Source: Lachnospiraceae bacterium (lineage in GTDB: Bacteria; Bacillota; Clostridia; Lachnospirales; Lachnospiraceae). From it: DNA of 64,000 nt. The translations under genes and the position numbers were made by a program. Positions 35,506 through 44,511 of this stretch are shown in pieces. The notes below the pieces were generated by a model. It did not search any database and was not told the DNA's origin. It saw only the letters and a list, made by a program, of their open reading frames with translations. The stretch spans positions 1-64,000 of the forward strand of contig CAJTDX010000017.1 of assembly GCA_910575155.1 (NCBI GenBank), in the 5' to 3' direction. The number at the start of each line of letters is the position of its first letter. The first letter of the stretch is position 1.

Positions 35506-36900
35506 ATGGAACGAAAAAATGCGTGGAATAAATATTCGAAAGAGCAGAAAGAAGCAGTATTTGCTTTTGGAGAAGAATACCGGAAATTCATTTCTGAATG
35601 TAAGACGGAACGGGAATGTGTTGCAGAACTGACGGCTCAGGCAAAAGCGGCCGGATTTGAAGATTTGAAGGAAGTAATCGCGTCGGGGCGCGGCATTCAG
35701 GCGGGAGATAAATTATACGCGGTAAATATGGAAAAGATGCTCTGCCTGTTTGTAATCGGCAGACAGCCCTTAGAACAGGGAATGAACATTCTCGGGGCGC
35801 ACATTGATTCTCCCAGGCTGGATTTAAAGCAGGTCCCTCTTTACGAAGATACAGAGATGGCCATGCTGGATACCCACTATTACGGCGGTGTGAAGAAGTA
35901 TCAATGGGTGGCGCTTCCGCTGGCCCTCCATGGAGTGATTGTGAAAAAAGACGGTACGAAGGTAAAGGTGAATATCGGCGACCGGGAAGGGGATCCGGTA
36001 TTCGGCGTCAGTGATCTTTTAGTTCATCTTGCCTCCGAGCAGATGGAAAAGAAAGCTTCAAAGGTAATTGAAGGGGAAAACCTGGATCTTCTGGCAGGCA
36101 GCATTCCTTTTTCAGCGGAAGAGGACAAGGAGAAATCTAAGGAAGCTGTAAAAAGAAATGTACTGAATATTCTCAAAGAACAATATGATATAGAAGAAGA
36201 GGATTTTCTTTCTGCGGAGATTGAAGTGGTTCCTGCCGGACCGGCAAGGGATTACGGGCTGGACCGCAGTATGATTATGGGATATGGGCATGACGACCGG
36301 GTATGTGCCTATCCATCCTTTGCAGCGGTTCTGGAAGCCGGAATATGTGAAAAGACCAGCGTATGTCTGCTGGTAGACAAAGAGGAAGTGGGAAGCGTAG
36401 GGGCAACTGGTATGCACTCTAAATTTTTCTCCTATATGACGGCCGAGATCCTTGAGGCAATGGGAGGTTACAGCCAGGTCAGCTTTAACCGCTGTATGGC
36501 AAATTCCAGGGTGCTCTCCTCAGACGTAAGCGCGGCTTATGACCCGCTCTATGCTTCTGTGATGGAGAAGCGCAACTGCGCCTATTTTGGAAATGGACTG
36601 GTATTTAACAAGTACACAGGGTCCAGGGGAAAGAGCGGATCGAACGATGCCAATCCGGAATATATGGCAGATCTGCGCAGGATTATGGATGAGAACGGCG
36701 TCTCCTTCCAGACTTCTGAGCTGGGAAAAGTAGATCAGGGCGGCGGAGGCACAATCGCTTATATTCTTGCAAATTATAATATGTCGGTAATAGACAGCGG
36801 TATTGCCGTGCTGAATATGCATGCGCCATGGGAGATTATCAGCAAGGCGGATCTTTACGAAGCAAAAGCGGGATATACCGCATTTTTGAAAGAGGCTTAA
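35506..36900 (+). CDS. M18-family zinc aminopeptidase
   Basis: A 464-residue cytosolic M18 metallo-aminopeptidase. Metal-binding and catalytic parts are visible: LGAHIDSPRLDLK (His and Asp), VDKEEVGSVGATGMHS (catalytic Glu and metal Glu) and the C-terminal NMHAPWEIISKADLYE (His). LDTHYYGGVKKYQWV is a family landmark. It begins 3 bases after hprK and its stop is 1 base before murB. M18 enzymes prefer acidic or neutral N-terminal residues. Confidence 0.9.
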   Translation: MERKNAWNKYSKEQKEAVFAFGEEYRKFISECKTERECVAELTAQAKAAGFEDLKEVIASGRGIQAGDKLYAVNMEKMLCLFVIGRQPLEQGMNILGAHIDSPRLDLKQVPLYEDTEMAMLDTHYYGGVKKYQWVALPLALHGVIVKKDGTKVKVNIGDREGDPVFGVSDLLVHLASEQMEKKASKVIEGENLDLLAGSIPFSAEEDKEKSKEAVKRNVLNILKEQYDIEEEDFLSAEIEVVPAGPARDYGLDRSMIMGYGHDDRVCAYPSFAAVLEAGICEKTSVCLLVDKEEVGSVGATGMHSKFFSYMTAEILEAMGGYSQVSFNRCMANSRVLSSDVSAAYDPLYASVMEKRNCAYFGNGLVFNKYTGSRGKSGSNDANPEYMADLRRIMDENGVSFQTSELGKVDQGGGGTIAYILANYNMSVIDSGIAVLNMHAPWEIISKADLYEAKAGYTAFLKEA

Positions 36901-36901
36901 T

Positions 36902-37804
36902 GTGAATGAATCATTTTGGGAAGATTTACAAAAGATAACAAAAAATTGTTTTGTACAGGAAAAAATGAGCGGCCATACTACGTTTCGCGCCGGAGGGGCG
37001 GCAGAATATTATGTCCGTCCCCGACGGGCGCAGGTGGCGGGAATCCTCTCTCTGTGCCGGGAATATACAATTCCCTGGCTGGTGATTGGAAATGGAAGCA
37101 ATCTTCTGGTGGGTGATAAGGGCATCAAAGGTCTGGTGATCGAGCTTGGCAAAGAGGCGGCCGGGATCCGGGCGGAGGGCAGTATTATAAAGGCGGAGGC
37201 AGGAGCTATGCTGTCGTCCGTGGCAAGAGTCGCAGCAGATCATGGGCTTACCGGCATGGAATTTGCATCAGGTATTCCAGGCACCATTGGCGGAGCCGTT
37301 GTCATGAACGCGGGAGCCTATGGCGGAGAGATGAAACGGATTGTGAAGAAAGCAACGGTTCTGACTCCGGAGGGGGAAGAAAAAGAGCTGGATCTGGAAG
37401 AACTGCAATTTGGTTACCGCCATAGCTGTATTCCTGAAAACGGCTATATTGTGCTGGACACGGAGCTTAAGCTGGAGCCGGGAGATGCTGAGCAGATCCA
37501 GGAACAAATGGCAAAACTGCGCAGCCAGCGCTGTAAGAAACAGCCGCTGGAATATCCGAGCGCGGGCAGTACTTTTAAACGGCCGGAAGGATATTTTGCA
37601 GGAAAGCTGATTCAGGACGCGGGACTGAAAGGATTCCGGGTGGGAGACGCCCAGATTTCCGAAAAGCACAGCGGGTTTGTAATTAATCGCGGCAATGCCA
37701 CGGCGGCGGAAATCGCCGAGCTGATCCGTCAGGTACAGGATAAGGTAGAAAGAAATTCAGGCGTAAAGCTTGAGACAGAGGTACGGTTTCTGGGAGAGTT
37801 CTGA
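36902..37804 (+). CDS. murB: UDP-N-acetylenolpyruvoylglucosamine reductase
   Basis: A 300-residue FAD enzyme of peptidoglycan precursor synthesis. The FAD domain has WLVIGNGSNLLVGDKGI, GMEFASGIPGTIGGAVVMNAGAYGGE and the catalytic YRHS segment. The C-terminal part has SAGSTFKRPEGYFAGKLI and ISEKHSGFVINRGNATA, as in type II MurB of Firmicutes. It starts with GTG 36902, 1 base after the M18 stop; a nearby ATG is out of frame. Confidence 0.94.
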   Translation: MNESFWEDLQKITKNCFVQEKMSGHTTFRAGGAAEYYVRPRRAQVAGILSLCREYTIPWLVIGNGSNLLVGDKGIKGLVIELGKEAAGIRAEGSIIKAEAGAMLSSVARVAADHGLTGMEFASGIPGTIGGAVVMNAGAYGGEMKRIVKKATVLTPEGEEKELDLEELQFGYRHSCIPENGYIVLDTELKLEPGDAEQIQEQMAKLRSQRCKKQPLEYPSAGSTFKRPEGYFAGKLIQDAGLKGFRVGDAQISEKHSGFVINRGNATAAEIAELIRQVQDKVERNSGVKLETEVRFLGEF

Positions 37805-37830
37805 ATGTGAATATTTGAGGGAGGATCGCA

Positions 37831-38706
37831 GTGAAATTTATAATTTTAACAGGGATGTCCGGAGCTGGAAAAAGTACGGCATTAAAGATTATGGAAGACA
37901 TCGGCTATTTTTGCGTGGACAACCTGCCGATTGCGCTGATTGAAAAATTTGCCCAGCTTGCCGACCAGCAGGATTCGGAACTGCAAAAAGTGGCCGTGGG
38001 AGTGGATATCCGCAGCGGACAAAAGCTGGATGAGCTGCAGAGCGTGCTGGACAGATTAAGCCAAAACGGAAAAACGTTTGATATTCTCTATCTGGATTCT
38101 GCGGACGAAGTGCTGGTAAAACGCTATAAAGAAACCAGGCGCACGCATCCGCTTGCAGGAGGCGAGCGGGTGGATAAAGGGATTCAAAAGGAACGCAAAC
38201 GGCTGGAATTTCTGAAAAACCAGGCAGATTATATTGTTGATACCAGCAATATGCTTACCAGAGAACTAAAAGCAGAGATGGAGAAGATTTTTGTTCAGAA
38301 TCAGGACTATAAGAACCTGTTTATCACCATCGTCTCTTTTGGTTTTAAATATGGCATTCCCACAGATTCTGATCTGGTCTTTGATGTGCGCTTTCTGCCG
38401 AATCCCTATTATGTGGAAGGCCTGCGCGTCAAAACCGGAAATGACAGGGAAATCCAGGAGTATGTGATGCAGTTCAGGGAAGCGGGAATATTTTTGGATA
38501 AGCTGGAAGACATGGTGAAATTTCTGATACCCAACTATATTACGGAAGGTAAGACCCAGCTTGTGATAGGGATTGGCTGTACGGGAGGCAAGCACCGCTC
38601 TGTGACGCTTGCCAACGGCTTGTATGAACGGCTCCGGCATCAGAGAGAGTATGGGCTTAAGATTGAGCACCGGGATATTCAAAAGGATGCGCTCCGCAAT
38701 AAATAG
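37831..38706 (+). CDS. rapZ: RNase adapter / nucleotide-binding protein RapZ
   Basis: A 291-residue RapZ/YvcJ protein. The N-terminal kinase-like domain has Walker A GMSGAGKSTA and DILYLDSADEVLVKRYKETRRTHPL. The C-terminal domain ends with IGIGCTGGKHRSVTLANGLYERL. In enterobacteria it governs GlcN-6-P synthase levels through RNase E; in Firmicutes it binds nucleotides and its target is less clear. It starts with GTG 37831 behind GGGAGG. Confidence 0.94.
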   Translation: MKFIILTGMSGAGKSTALKIMEDIGYFCVDNLPIALIEKFAQLADQQDSELQKVAVGVDIRSGQKLDELQSVLDRLSQNGKTFDILYLDSADEVLVKRYKETRRTHPLAGGERVDKGIQKERKRLEFLKNQADYIVDTSNMLTRELKAEMEKIFVQNQDYKNLFITIVSFGFKYGIPTDSDLVFDVRFLPNPYYVEGLRVKTGNDREIQEYVMQFREAGIFLDKLEDMVKFLIPNYITEGKTQLVIGIGCTGGKHRSVTLANGLYERLRHQREYGLKIEHRDIQKDALRNK

Positions 38707-38721
38707 GAGCAGGAGGAGGAT

Positions 38722-39681
38722 ATGTCGTTTTCGGGTGAAGTGAAAGAGGAATTGTCAAGACAGTTCCAGAAGAGCAGACATTGTCAGATTGCAGAGATTG
38801 CGGCGATTTTAAGTTTTGCCGGTAAGCTGGAGGAAGTTCAGGGAGGCAGACAGCTCTGCGTTTATACGGAAAATATTTCTCTGGCGCGCAAATTTTTTAC
38901 CCTGATGCGCAGGACCTTTCAGGCGGATGTAAGCATAGCCGTCCGCCAGAATGTATATCTTCACAAAAGCAGAATTTTTGTAATTCTGCTGAGAAATCCA
39001 CAGGAGCTGCGCAAGGTTCTGCTGGCGGTGAAGTGGCAGAACGAACAGGGAGAAAATATTCGAACCAGGGCGCTTGCCAGCGGTCTTCTGGTGCAGAAAT
39101 CCTGCTGCCGCAGGGCATTTATCCGGGGGGCCTTTCTGAGCGCAGGTTCTATGAGCGATCCGGAGAAGTCCTATCACCTGGAAATTGTCTGCACAGGAGA
39201 AGAAGCGGCCAGACAGCTCCAGGAAATTATCAATAGTTTTGAGGTGGACGCCAAAATTGTACAGCGCAAAAAAAGTTATGTGGTGTATTTAAAGGAAGGC
39301 GCACAGATCGTGGATATGCTCAATATTATGGAAGCGCATGTGGCATTGATGAATCTGGAAAATGTACGTATTCTGAAAGAAATGCGCAATTCTGTAAATC
39401 GTCAGGTAAATTGTGAAACAGCAAATATCAATAAGACAGTCAGCGCCGCCGTAAAACAGGCGGAAGATATAAATTACATAAAATCTATGAGAGGACTGGA
39501 CAGTCTGCCGGATAATCTGAAAGAAATTGCGCTGCTGCGCCTTAGATATCCTCAGGCAGCGTTAAAAGAGCTGGGTACGCTTCTGGACCCTCCGGTGGGA
39601 AAATCAGGGGTCAATCACCGGCTGCGCAGATTATGCGAGATCGCAGAGGAGCTCAGGGAGCAAAAAAGAGGCGAAGTGTAA
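38722..39681 (+). CDS. whiA: DNA-binding protein WhiA
   Basis: 319 residues. It has an N-terminal LAGLIDADG-like fold (FSGEVKEELSRQ, FIRGAFLSAGSMSDPEKSYHLEI), which has lost endonuclease residues, and a C-terminal helix-turn-helix (LKELGTLLDPPVGKSGVNHRLRRL). WhiA influences cell division and chromosome segregation in Firmicutes. GGAGGAGG precedes the ATG. The usual middle gene yvcK between rapZ and whiA is missing here. Confidence 0.93.
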   Translation: MSFSGEVKEELSRQFQKSRHCQIAEIAAILSFAGKLEEVQGGRQLCVYTENISLARKFFTLMRRTFQADVSIAVRQNVYLHKSRIFVILLRNPQELRKVLLAVKWQNEQGENIRTRALASGLLVQKSCCRRAFIRGAFLSAGSMSDPEKSYHLEIVCTGEEAARQLQEIINSFEVDAKIVQRKKSYVVYLKEGAQIVDMLNIMEAHVALMNLENVRILKEMRNSVNRQVNCETANINKTVSAAVKQAEDINYIKSMRGLDSLPDNLKEIALLRLRYPQAALKELGTLLDPPVGKSGVNHRLRRLCEIAEELREQKRGEV

Positions 39682-39713
39682 AAGAATGGAAATTTTTTTG
39701 CAAACTGCCTGTT

Positions 39714-39740
39714 TGTGCTGAAAAACGCACAGAATGGAGG
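39714..39740 (+). promoter_or_regulatory. Hairpin plus ribosome-site element, copy 2
   Basis: TGTGC (39714-39718) and GCACA (39727-39731) form a stem with an 8-base loop, followed by GAATGGAGG. It is preceded by CTGTTTG, as in the copy at 54330. It supplies the ribosome site of the lipid kinase gene, 9 bases from its ATG. Confidence 0.5.
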
Positions 39741-39749
39741 TAAGCATGA

Positions 39750-40691
39750 ATGAAGAAAAAGCTTTTATTTGTGTTCAATCCCTTTTCCGGAAAAGGGCAG
39801 ATTAAAAACAGACTGCTGAGTATCGTGGACTACTTTGTAAAGTCCGGTTATGAAGTGACTGTTTACCCCACACAGCAGCCGCAGGACGCCGTGGAACTGA
39901 TAGAGCTGGAGGCGGGCAGATATGAACTGATCGTCTGCAGCGGCGGGGACGGTACCTTAGATGAAGTGGTGAGCGGAATGATGAGGCGCAAAGAGAGAGT
40001 GCCCATCGGCTATATTCCCTCAGGAAGCACGAATGATTTTGCAGGTTCTCTTAAAATACCAAAGAATATGGATAAGGCGGCGCGGGTGGCGGTGGAAGGA
40101 ACGCCGTTCGCCTGCGATGTCGGAAGTTTTAACGGAGAATATTTTGTATATATTGCAGCTTTTGGATTGTTTACCGATGTTTCCTATGCAACGAGCCAGG
40201 ATTTAAAAAACAGGATTGGCCATCTTGCCTATCTGCTTGAAGGTGTAAAACGGATTACCTCCATTCAGTCTTTTCATCTGCAGATTTCAGTGAACGGCAG
40301 GGAGATTGAAGACGAGTTTATCTATGGCATGATTACAAACTCCACCTCAGCAGGCGGATTCAAAAATATTACGGGCAAAAATGTGAAACTGGACGACGGC
40401 ATGTTTGAGGTGACTCTGATCAGGATGCCGAAAAATCCCATCGAGCTTAACGCGATTATTGCAAGTCTCACGAATCTGATTGATGACACGGATCTGATTT
40501 ATACCTTTAAAACGGACGCCCTGAATATCAGGTCTCTGGAAAAGATTTCCTGGACGCTGGACGGAGAATATGGCGGGGACCATATAGAGGTTGAGATCTA
40601 TAACGAGAAGCAGGCAGTTGAGATTATGGTGAAGCCGGGAATGAAATTTCTTCCAGAAAATACTTTTCTTTTTGGGAGAAATAAGTTATAA
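39750..40691 (+). CDS. Diacylglycerol/lipid kinase family protein
   Basis: A 313-residue soluble lipid kinase (YegS/DgkB/LCB5 family). FNPFSGKGQIKNRL at the N-terminus and ELIVCSGGDGTLDEVVSGM form the nucleotide-binding region, and IPSGSTNDFAGSL completes the site. DgkB in Firmicutes recycles diacylglycerol released during lipoteichoic acid synthesis; the lipid substrate here is inferred. ATG 39750 is used; an out-of-frame ATG lies 4 bases upstream. Confidence 0.88.
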   Translation: MKKKLLFVFNPFSGKGQIKNRLLSIVDYFVKSGYEVTVYPTQQPQDAVELIELEAGRYELIVCSGGDGTLDEVVSGMMRRKERVPIGYIPSGSTNDFAGSLKIPKNMDKAARVAVEGTPFACDVGSFNGEYFVYIAAFGLFTDVSYATSQDLKNRIGHLAYLLEGVKRITSIQSFHLQISVNGREIEDEFIYGMITNSTSAGGFKNITGKNVKLDDGMFEVTLIRMPKNPIELNAIIASLTNLIDDTDLIYTFKTDALNIRSLEKISWTLDGEYGGDHIEVEIYNEKQAVEIMVKPGMKFLPENTFLFGRNKL

Positions 40692-40773
40692 TATCGTCAG
40701 GTAACGTACCGCGCAGCGGAGTTAAAAACAGGTTTTCTGTCAGAGAGCAGAAGACGGAAATGGAGGAAAAGAA

Positions 40774-41640
40774 ATGTTAGTATCTGCAAAAGAAATGTTA
40801 CAGAAAGCAAAGGCAGGCCATTATGCTGTAGGACAGTTCAACATCAACAATCTGGAGTGGACAAAGTCCATTTTATTGACTGCACAGGAATTAAAATCCC
40901 CGGTAATCCTGGGTGTTTCTGAAGGAGCAGGAAAATACATGACCGGATATAAAACGGTAGTAGGCATGGTAAACGGTATGTTGGAGGAGTTAAACATCAC
41001 AGTTCCCGTTGCGCTGCATCTGGATCATGGCAGCTATGAAGGATGCCTCAAGTGTGTGGAAGCAGGATTTTCTTCTATTATGTTTGACGGCTCCCATTAT
41101 CCGATCGATGAAAATGTGGCAAAGACCACAGAGCTTGTAAAGATTGCTCACGATAAGGGAATGTCTATTGAAGCGGAAGTAGGATCTATTGGCGGAGAAG
41201 AAGATGGAGTAGTCGGCGCAGGCGAGTGCGCAGATCCCGATGAATGCAAGGCAATTGCAGATCTGGGCGTAGATATGCTGGCAGCGGGAATCGGCAACAT
41301 CCATGGCAAATATCCGGACAACTGGGCCGGCTTAAGTTTTGAGACGCTGGATGCGGTTCAGCAGAAGACGGGCGAGATGCCTCTGGTACTTCACGGCGGT
41401 ACCGGAATCCCGGAAGATATGATTAAGAAAGCGATTTCTCTTGGCGTAGCTAAGATTAACGTAAATACAGAATGCCAGCTCTCCTTTGCAGAGGCTACCA
41501 GAAAATATATCGAAGCAGGTAAGGATCAGGAAGGAAAAGGCTTTGACCCGAGAAAGCTTCTGGCTCCGGGCGCTGATGCAATTAAAGCGACGGTAAAAGA
41601 GAAGATGGAATTATTCGGATCTGTTGGAAAGGCAGAATAG
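40774..41640 (+). CDS. fba: Class II fructose-bisphosphate aldolase
   Basis: A 288-residue zinc aldolase of glycolysis and gluconeogenesis. GQFNINNLEW, VALHLDHGSYEGCL (catalytic Asp and zinc His), VEAEVGSIGGEEDG, GIGNIHGKYP (zinc His), PLVLHGGTGIPE (zinc His) and INVNTECQ are all present. Preferred codons and an AATGGAGG ribosome site suggest high expression. A TATAAT at 40687-40692 inside the end of the kinase gene may belong to its promoter. Confidence 0.95.
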   Translation: MLVSAKEMLQKAKAGHYAVGQFNINNLEWTKSILLTAQELKSPVILGVSEGAGKYMTGYKTVVGMVNGMLEELNITVPVALHLDHGSYEGCLKCVEAGFSSIMFDGSHYPIDENVAKTTELVKIAHDKGMSIEAEVGSIGGEEDGVVGAGECADPDECKAIADLGVDMLAAGIGNIHGKYPDNWAGLSFETLDAVQQKTGEMPLVLHGGTGIPEDMIKKAISLGVAKINVNTECQLSFAEATRKYIEAGKDQEGKGFDPRKLLAPGADAIKATVKEKMELFGSVGKAE

Positions 41641-41796
41641 TCTTAGATTCTCTTTGTAGATTTTGAGGAAAAATAATCAGAAAATCAAAGAAATTTGTTA
41701 GAAATAGCAAAAAATAAGATTTTTCTGAAATTTCTATTGCATTTTTAAAAATTATAGAGTATCTTATTAGCAACAGAAAACAAACATGTAGAACAA

Positions 41797-41829
41797 GGGT
41801 GTTCCAAGAAGCTTGGAATGCCCTTTTTT
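41797..41829 (+). terminator. Terminator between fba and glnN
   Basis: GGGTGTTCCAAG and CTTGGAATGCCC form a 12-bp stem (two G-U pairs) with an AAG loop and six T residues. A TTGCAT/TATCTT promoter-like pair (17-base spacer) at about 41737-41765 lies ahead of it. It could end fba transcription or attenuate a glnN transcript. Confidence 0.75.
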
Positions 41830-41957
41830 ATCTTAATCGTGAGTTCTGCGAATTTCCGGTAAGATAAAATTCGCAGGTTTGTCCTGAGAACAGAAAAGCT
41901 TTTTCTTGTCCATTTTAAGATAAAAGATACCTGCATGTTAGAAAGGATGTAGATAAT

Positions 41958-44072
41958 ATGAGTGAATATTTCAATGTATCAGAAATTTTTGGCGAAAACG
42001 TATTTAATGATGCTGTGATGCAGGAACGTTTACCGAAGAAGGTTTACAAGAAATTAAGAGAAGTCATCCAGGAAGACAGAGAATTGGATCTGGAGACCGC
42101 AGACGTGGTGGCGCATGAAATGAAAGAGTGGGCAATCGAGAAAGGCGCGACGCATTATACCCACTGGTTTCAGCCGCTGACAGGGTTCACAGCCGAAAAG
42201 CATGATTCTTTTATTACCGCGCCTATGCCAAACGGTAAGGTACTGATGAGCTTTTCCGGGAAAGAACTGATAAAGGGAGAGCCGGACGCCTCCTCTTTTC
42301 CCTCAGGAGGACTGAGAGCAACCTTTGAGGCGAGAGGCTATACGGCCTGGGACTGCACATCGCCGGCATTTGTAAGACAGGACGCAGCGGGAGCAACGCT
42401 TTGCATCCCTACGGCGTTTTGTTCTTATACCGGAGAAGCGTTAGATCAGAAGACGCCGCTTCTTCGTTCCATGGAAGCAATTAACAAACAGTCCCTGCGC
42501 CTGATACGGCTCTTTGGGAATACAACTTCGAAACGCGTAACGCCCTCGGTGGGAGCGGAACAGGAATATTTCCTGGTTGATCATGAAAAATTTTTAAAGA
42601 GGAAAGATCTGATTTTTACCGGCCGTACTTTGTTTGGCGCAATGCCGCCAAAGGGTCAGGAGCTGGATGACCATTATTTTGGAGCTATCCGGGAACGCAT
42701 TGCGGCATATATGCGGGATGTGAATAAGGAACTCTGGAGACTTGGCGTCAGCGCCAAAACGCAGCACAACGAAGTTGCTCCGGCACAGCACGAGCTTGCT
42801 CCGATCTATGCGGAAGTCAATATTGCGGTGGACCATAACCAGCTCGTGATGGAAACTTTAAAAAAGGTGGCGGGACGTCACGGACTGCGCTGCCTGCTTC
42901 ATGAGAAGCCTTTTGCAGGAGTAAATGGATCCGGGAAACACAATAACTGGTCTATTATCACAGACGACGGCATTAACCTTTTGGATCCGGGAAAAACCCC
43001 TCATGAAAATATCCAGTTCCTTCTGGTATTGACCTGTATTCTCAAAGCGGTGGATAAACATGCAGACCTTTTGCGTGAATCTGCGGCAGATGCGGGAAAT
43101 GACCACAGGCTGGGGGCAAATGAGGCTCCGCCCGCTATTATCTCTATCTTTTTGGGAGAGCAGCTTCAGGATGTGATGTCGCAGCTGATCAGTACAGGAG
43201 AAGCGACCAGAAGTTTAAAAGGCGAAGTGCTTCAGACTGGCGTGAAATCACTGCCTGACTTTATGAAAGATGCCACAGACCGCAACCGTACGTCGCCGTT
43301 CGCATTTACCGGAAATAAATTTGAGTTCCGTATGGTTGGTTCCAATGATTCTATCGCAGCTCCCAACGTGATATTGAACGTCATTGTTGCAGAAGCGTTC
43401 TCCGACGCCTGTGATATTCTGGAAAGTGCGGATGATTTTGAACAGGCGGTCCATGACCTGATTAAAAAACAGGCTTCCGATCATCAGCGTATCGTATTTA
43501 ACGGAAACGGTTATTCTGACGAATGGATTGAGGAAGCAGAGCGGCGCGGACTTCCCAATATCAAAAATATGGTAGATGCAGTTCCGGCGCTGACCACTGA
43601 AAAAGCTGTGGCATTGTTTGAGAAATTTAATGTATTTACCAGAGCGGAGCTGGAATCCAGAGGGGAGATTTTGTATGAAAATTATGCAAAAGCCCTGAAT
43701 ATTGAGGCACGCGCCATGATAGATATGGCTGGAAAACAGATTATTCCGGCGATTATCAAATATACTACGGTACTGGCAAATTCTATCAATGCAGTAACTT
43801 CTGCCTGTGACGCGGACGTCACCACCCAGAAAGAACTGCTGAAAGAGGTTTCCTCTCTGCTGGCGGAAGCGAAGGCGGCGCTTGTGAATCTTACAGAAAC
43901 TACAGAGAAAGCTTCCGCAATGAATGAAGGAAGAAAACAGGCGATTTGCTATCGTGACGAGGTGAAAACGGCTATGGAAGCGCTTCGGGCGCCAATTGAC
44001 AAACTGGAAATGATAGTTGATAAGGATATATGGCCTATGCCGTCTTATGGAGATTTAATTTTCGAGGTATAA
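41958..44072 (+). CDS. glnN: Glutamine synthetase type III
   Basis: 704 residues, the normal length of GSIII (GlnN), far longer than Gln[24 protein letters not shown] at the start, [60 protein letters not shown] and [18 protein letters not shown] are family landmarks, including the metal-binding Glu residues. It fixes ammonium into glutamine in the cytosol. The ammonium transporter gene follows, so the region is a nitrogen-assimilation locus. Leader sequence 41830-41957 holds a CTGCGAATTT/AATTCGCAG hairpin of unknown use. Confidence 0.95.
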   Translation: MSEYFNVSEIFGENVFNDAVMQERLPKKVYKKLREVIQEDRELDLETADVVAHEMKEWAIEKGATHYTHWFQPLTGFTAEKHDSFITAPMPNGKVLMSFSGKELIKGEPDASSFPSGGLRATFEARGYTAWDCTSPAFVRQDAAGATLCIPTAFCSYTGEALDQKTPLLRSMEAINKQSLRLIRLFGNTTSKRVTPSVGAEQEYFLVDHEKFLKRKDLIFTGRTLFGAMPPKGQELDDHYFGAIRERIAAYMRDVNKELWRLGVSAKTQHNEVAPAQHELAPIYAEVNIAVDHNQLVMETLKKVAGRHGLRCLLHEKPFAGVNGSGKHNNWSIITDDGINLLDPGKTPHENIQFLLVLTCILKAVDKHADLLRESAADAGNDHRLGANEAPPAIISIFLGEQLQDVMSQLISTGEATRSLKGEVLQTGVKSLPDFMKDATDRNRTSPFAFTGNKFEFRMVGSNDSIAAPNVILNVIVAEAFSDACDILESADDFEQAVHDLIKKQASDHQRIVFNGNGYSDEWIEEAERRGLPNIKNMVDAVPALTTEKAVALFEKFNVFTRAELESRGEILYENYAKALNIEARAMIDMAGKQIIPAIIKYTTVLANSINAVTSACDADVTTQKELLKEVSSLLAEAKAALVNLTETTEKASAMNEGRKQAICYRDEVKTAMEALRAPIDKLEMIVDKDIWPMPSYGDLIFEV

Positions 44073-44172
44073 ATTTGATGCGAAAATTATCATAGGAGAT
44101 GTAAAATGAGATGGCCCATATTACCGAACAAGAAAAATCAAATGGAATAAAAAGATCCTGATGAAAGGGAGG

Positions 44173-44200
44173 ATGCCAGGCGGCCTCCGCCACCTGGCAT
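44173..44200 (+). terminator. Hairpin after glnN
   Basis: ATGCCAGG and CCTGGCAT enclose a GGCGG/CCGCC inner stem. Only a short T-poor tract follows, so termination is likely but not ideal. Bases 44201-44343 hold AT-rich sequence without a gene. Confidence 0.55.
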
Positions 44201-44343
44201 ATATTATGAAAAAGTTTACTCAAATAATGATTTACTGAAACTGTCGTTTATTATATTTTTATTATACGCTTAAGAAATGAAGTTTTCGTGTTAGTATCAT
44301 GAAGCTTTTTTGAATCTAAAATGAATAAATTATGAACAAAAAA

Positions 44344-44400
44344 GAAAACGATATTTTTTCTGAGCCACAAAGCTGTGGATAGTGGGGAAAGTATCGTTTT
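44344..44400 (+). terminator. Terminator-like hairpin in the amt leader (possible attenuator)
   Basis: AAAACGATA and TATCGTTTT form the outer stem and CCACA/TGTGG an inner one, followed by a T-rich run. It lies 112 bases ahead of the amt start and well after the glnN hairpin, as expected for a regulated leader terminator. Confidence 0.55.
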
Positions 44401-44511
44401 TTATATTTGCAAAATGGTACATATTTTATGTGGTTATTTAGTAAATGCCACGGGAATCCAATATCCTGCCGGCTTATTGTTGGGTGTTGGATCAGAAAGG
44501 GAGGAATTATT

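Noticed and set aside
41797-41829. ANTAR-type dual-hairpin antitermination site before glnN
   Set aside because: Only a single stable stem with a 3-base loop is present; the paired hexaloop hairpins typical of ANTAR targets are not seen.
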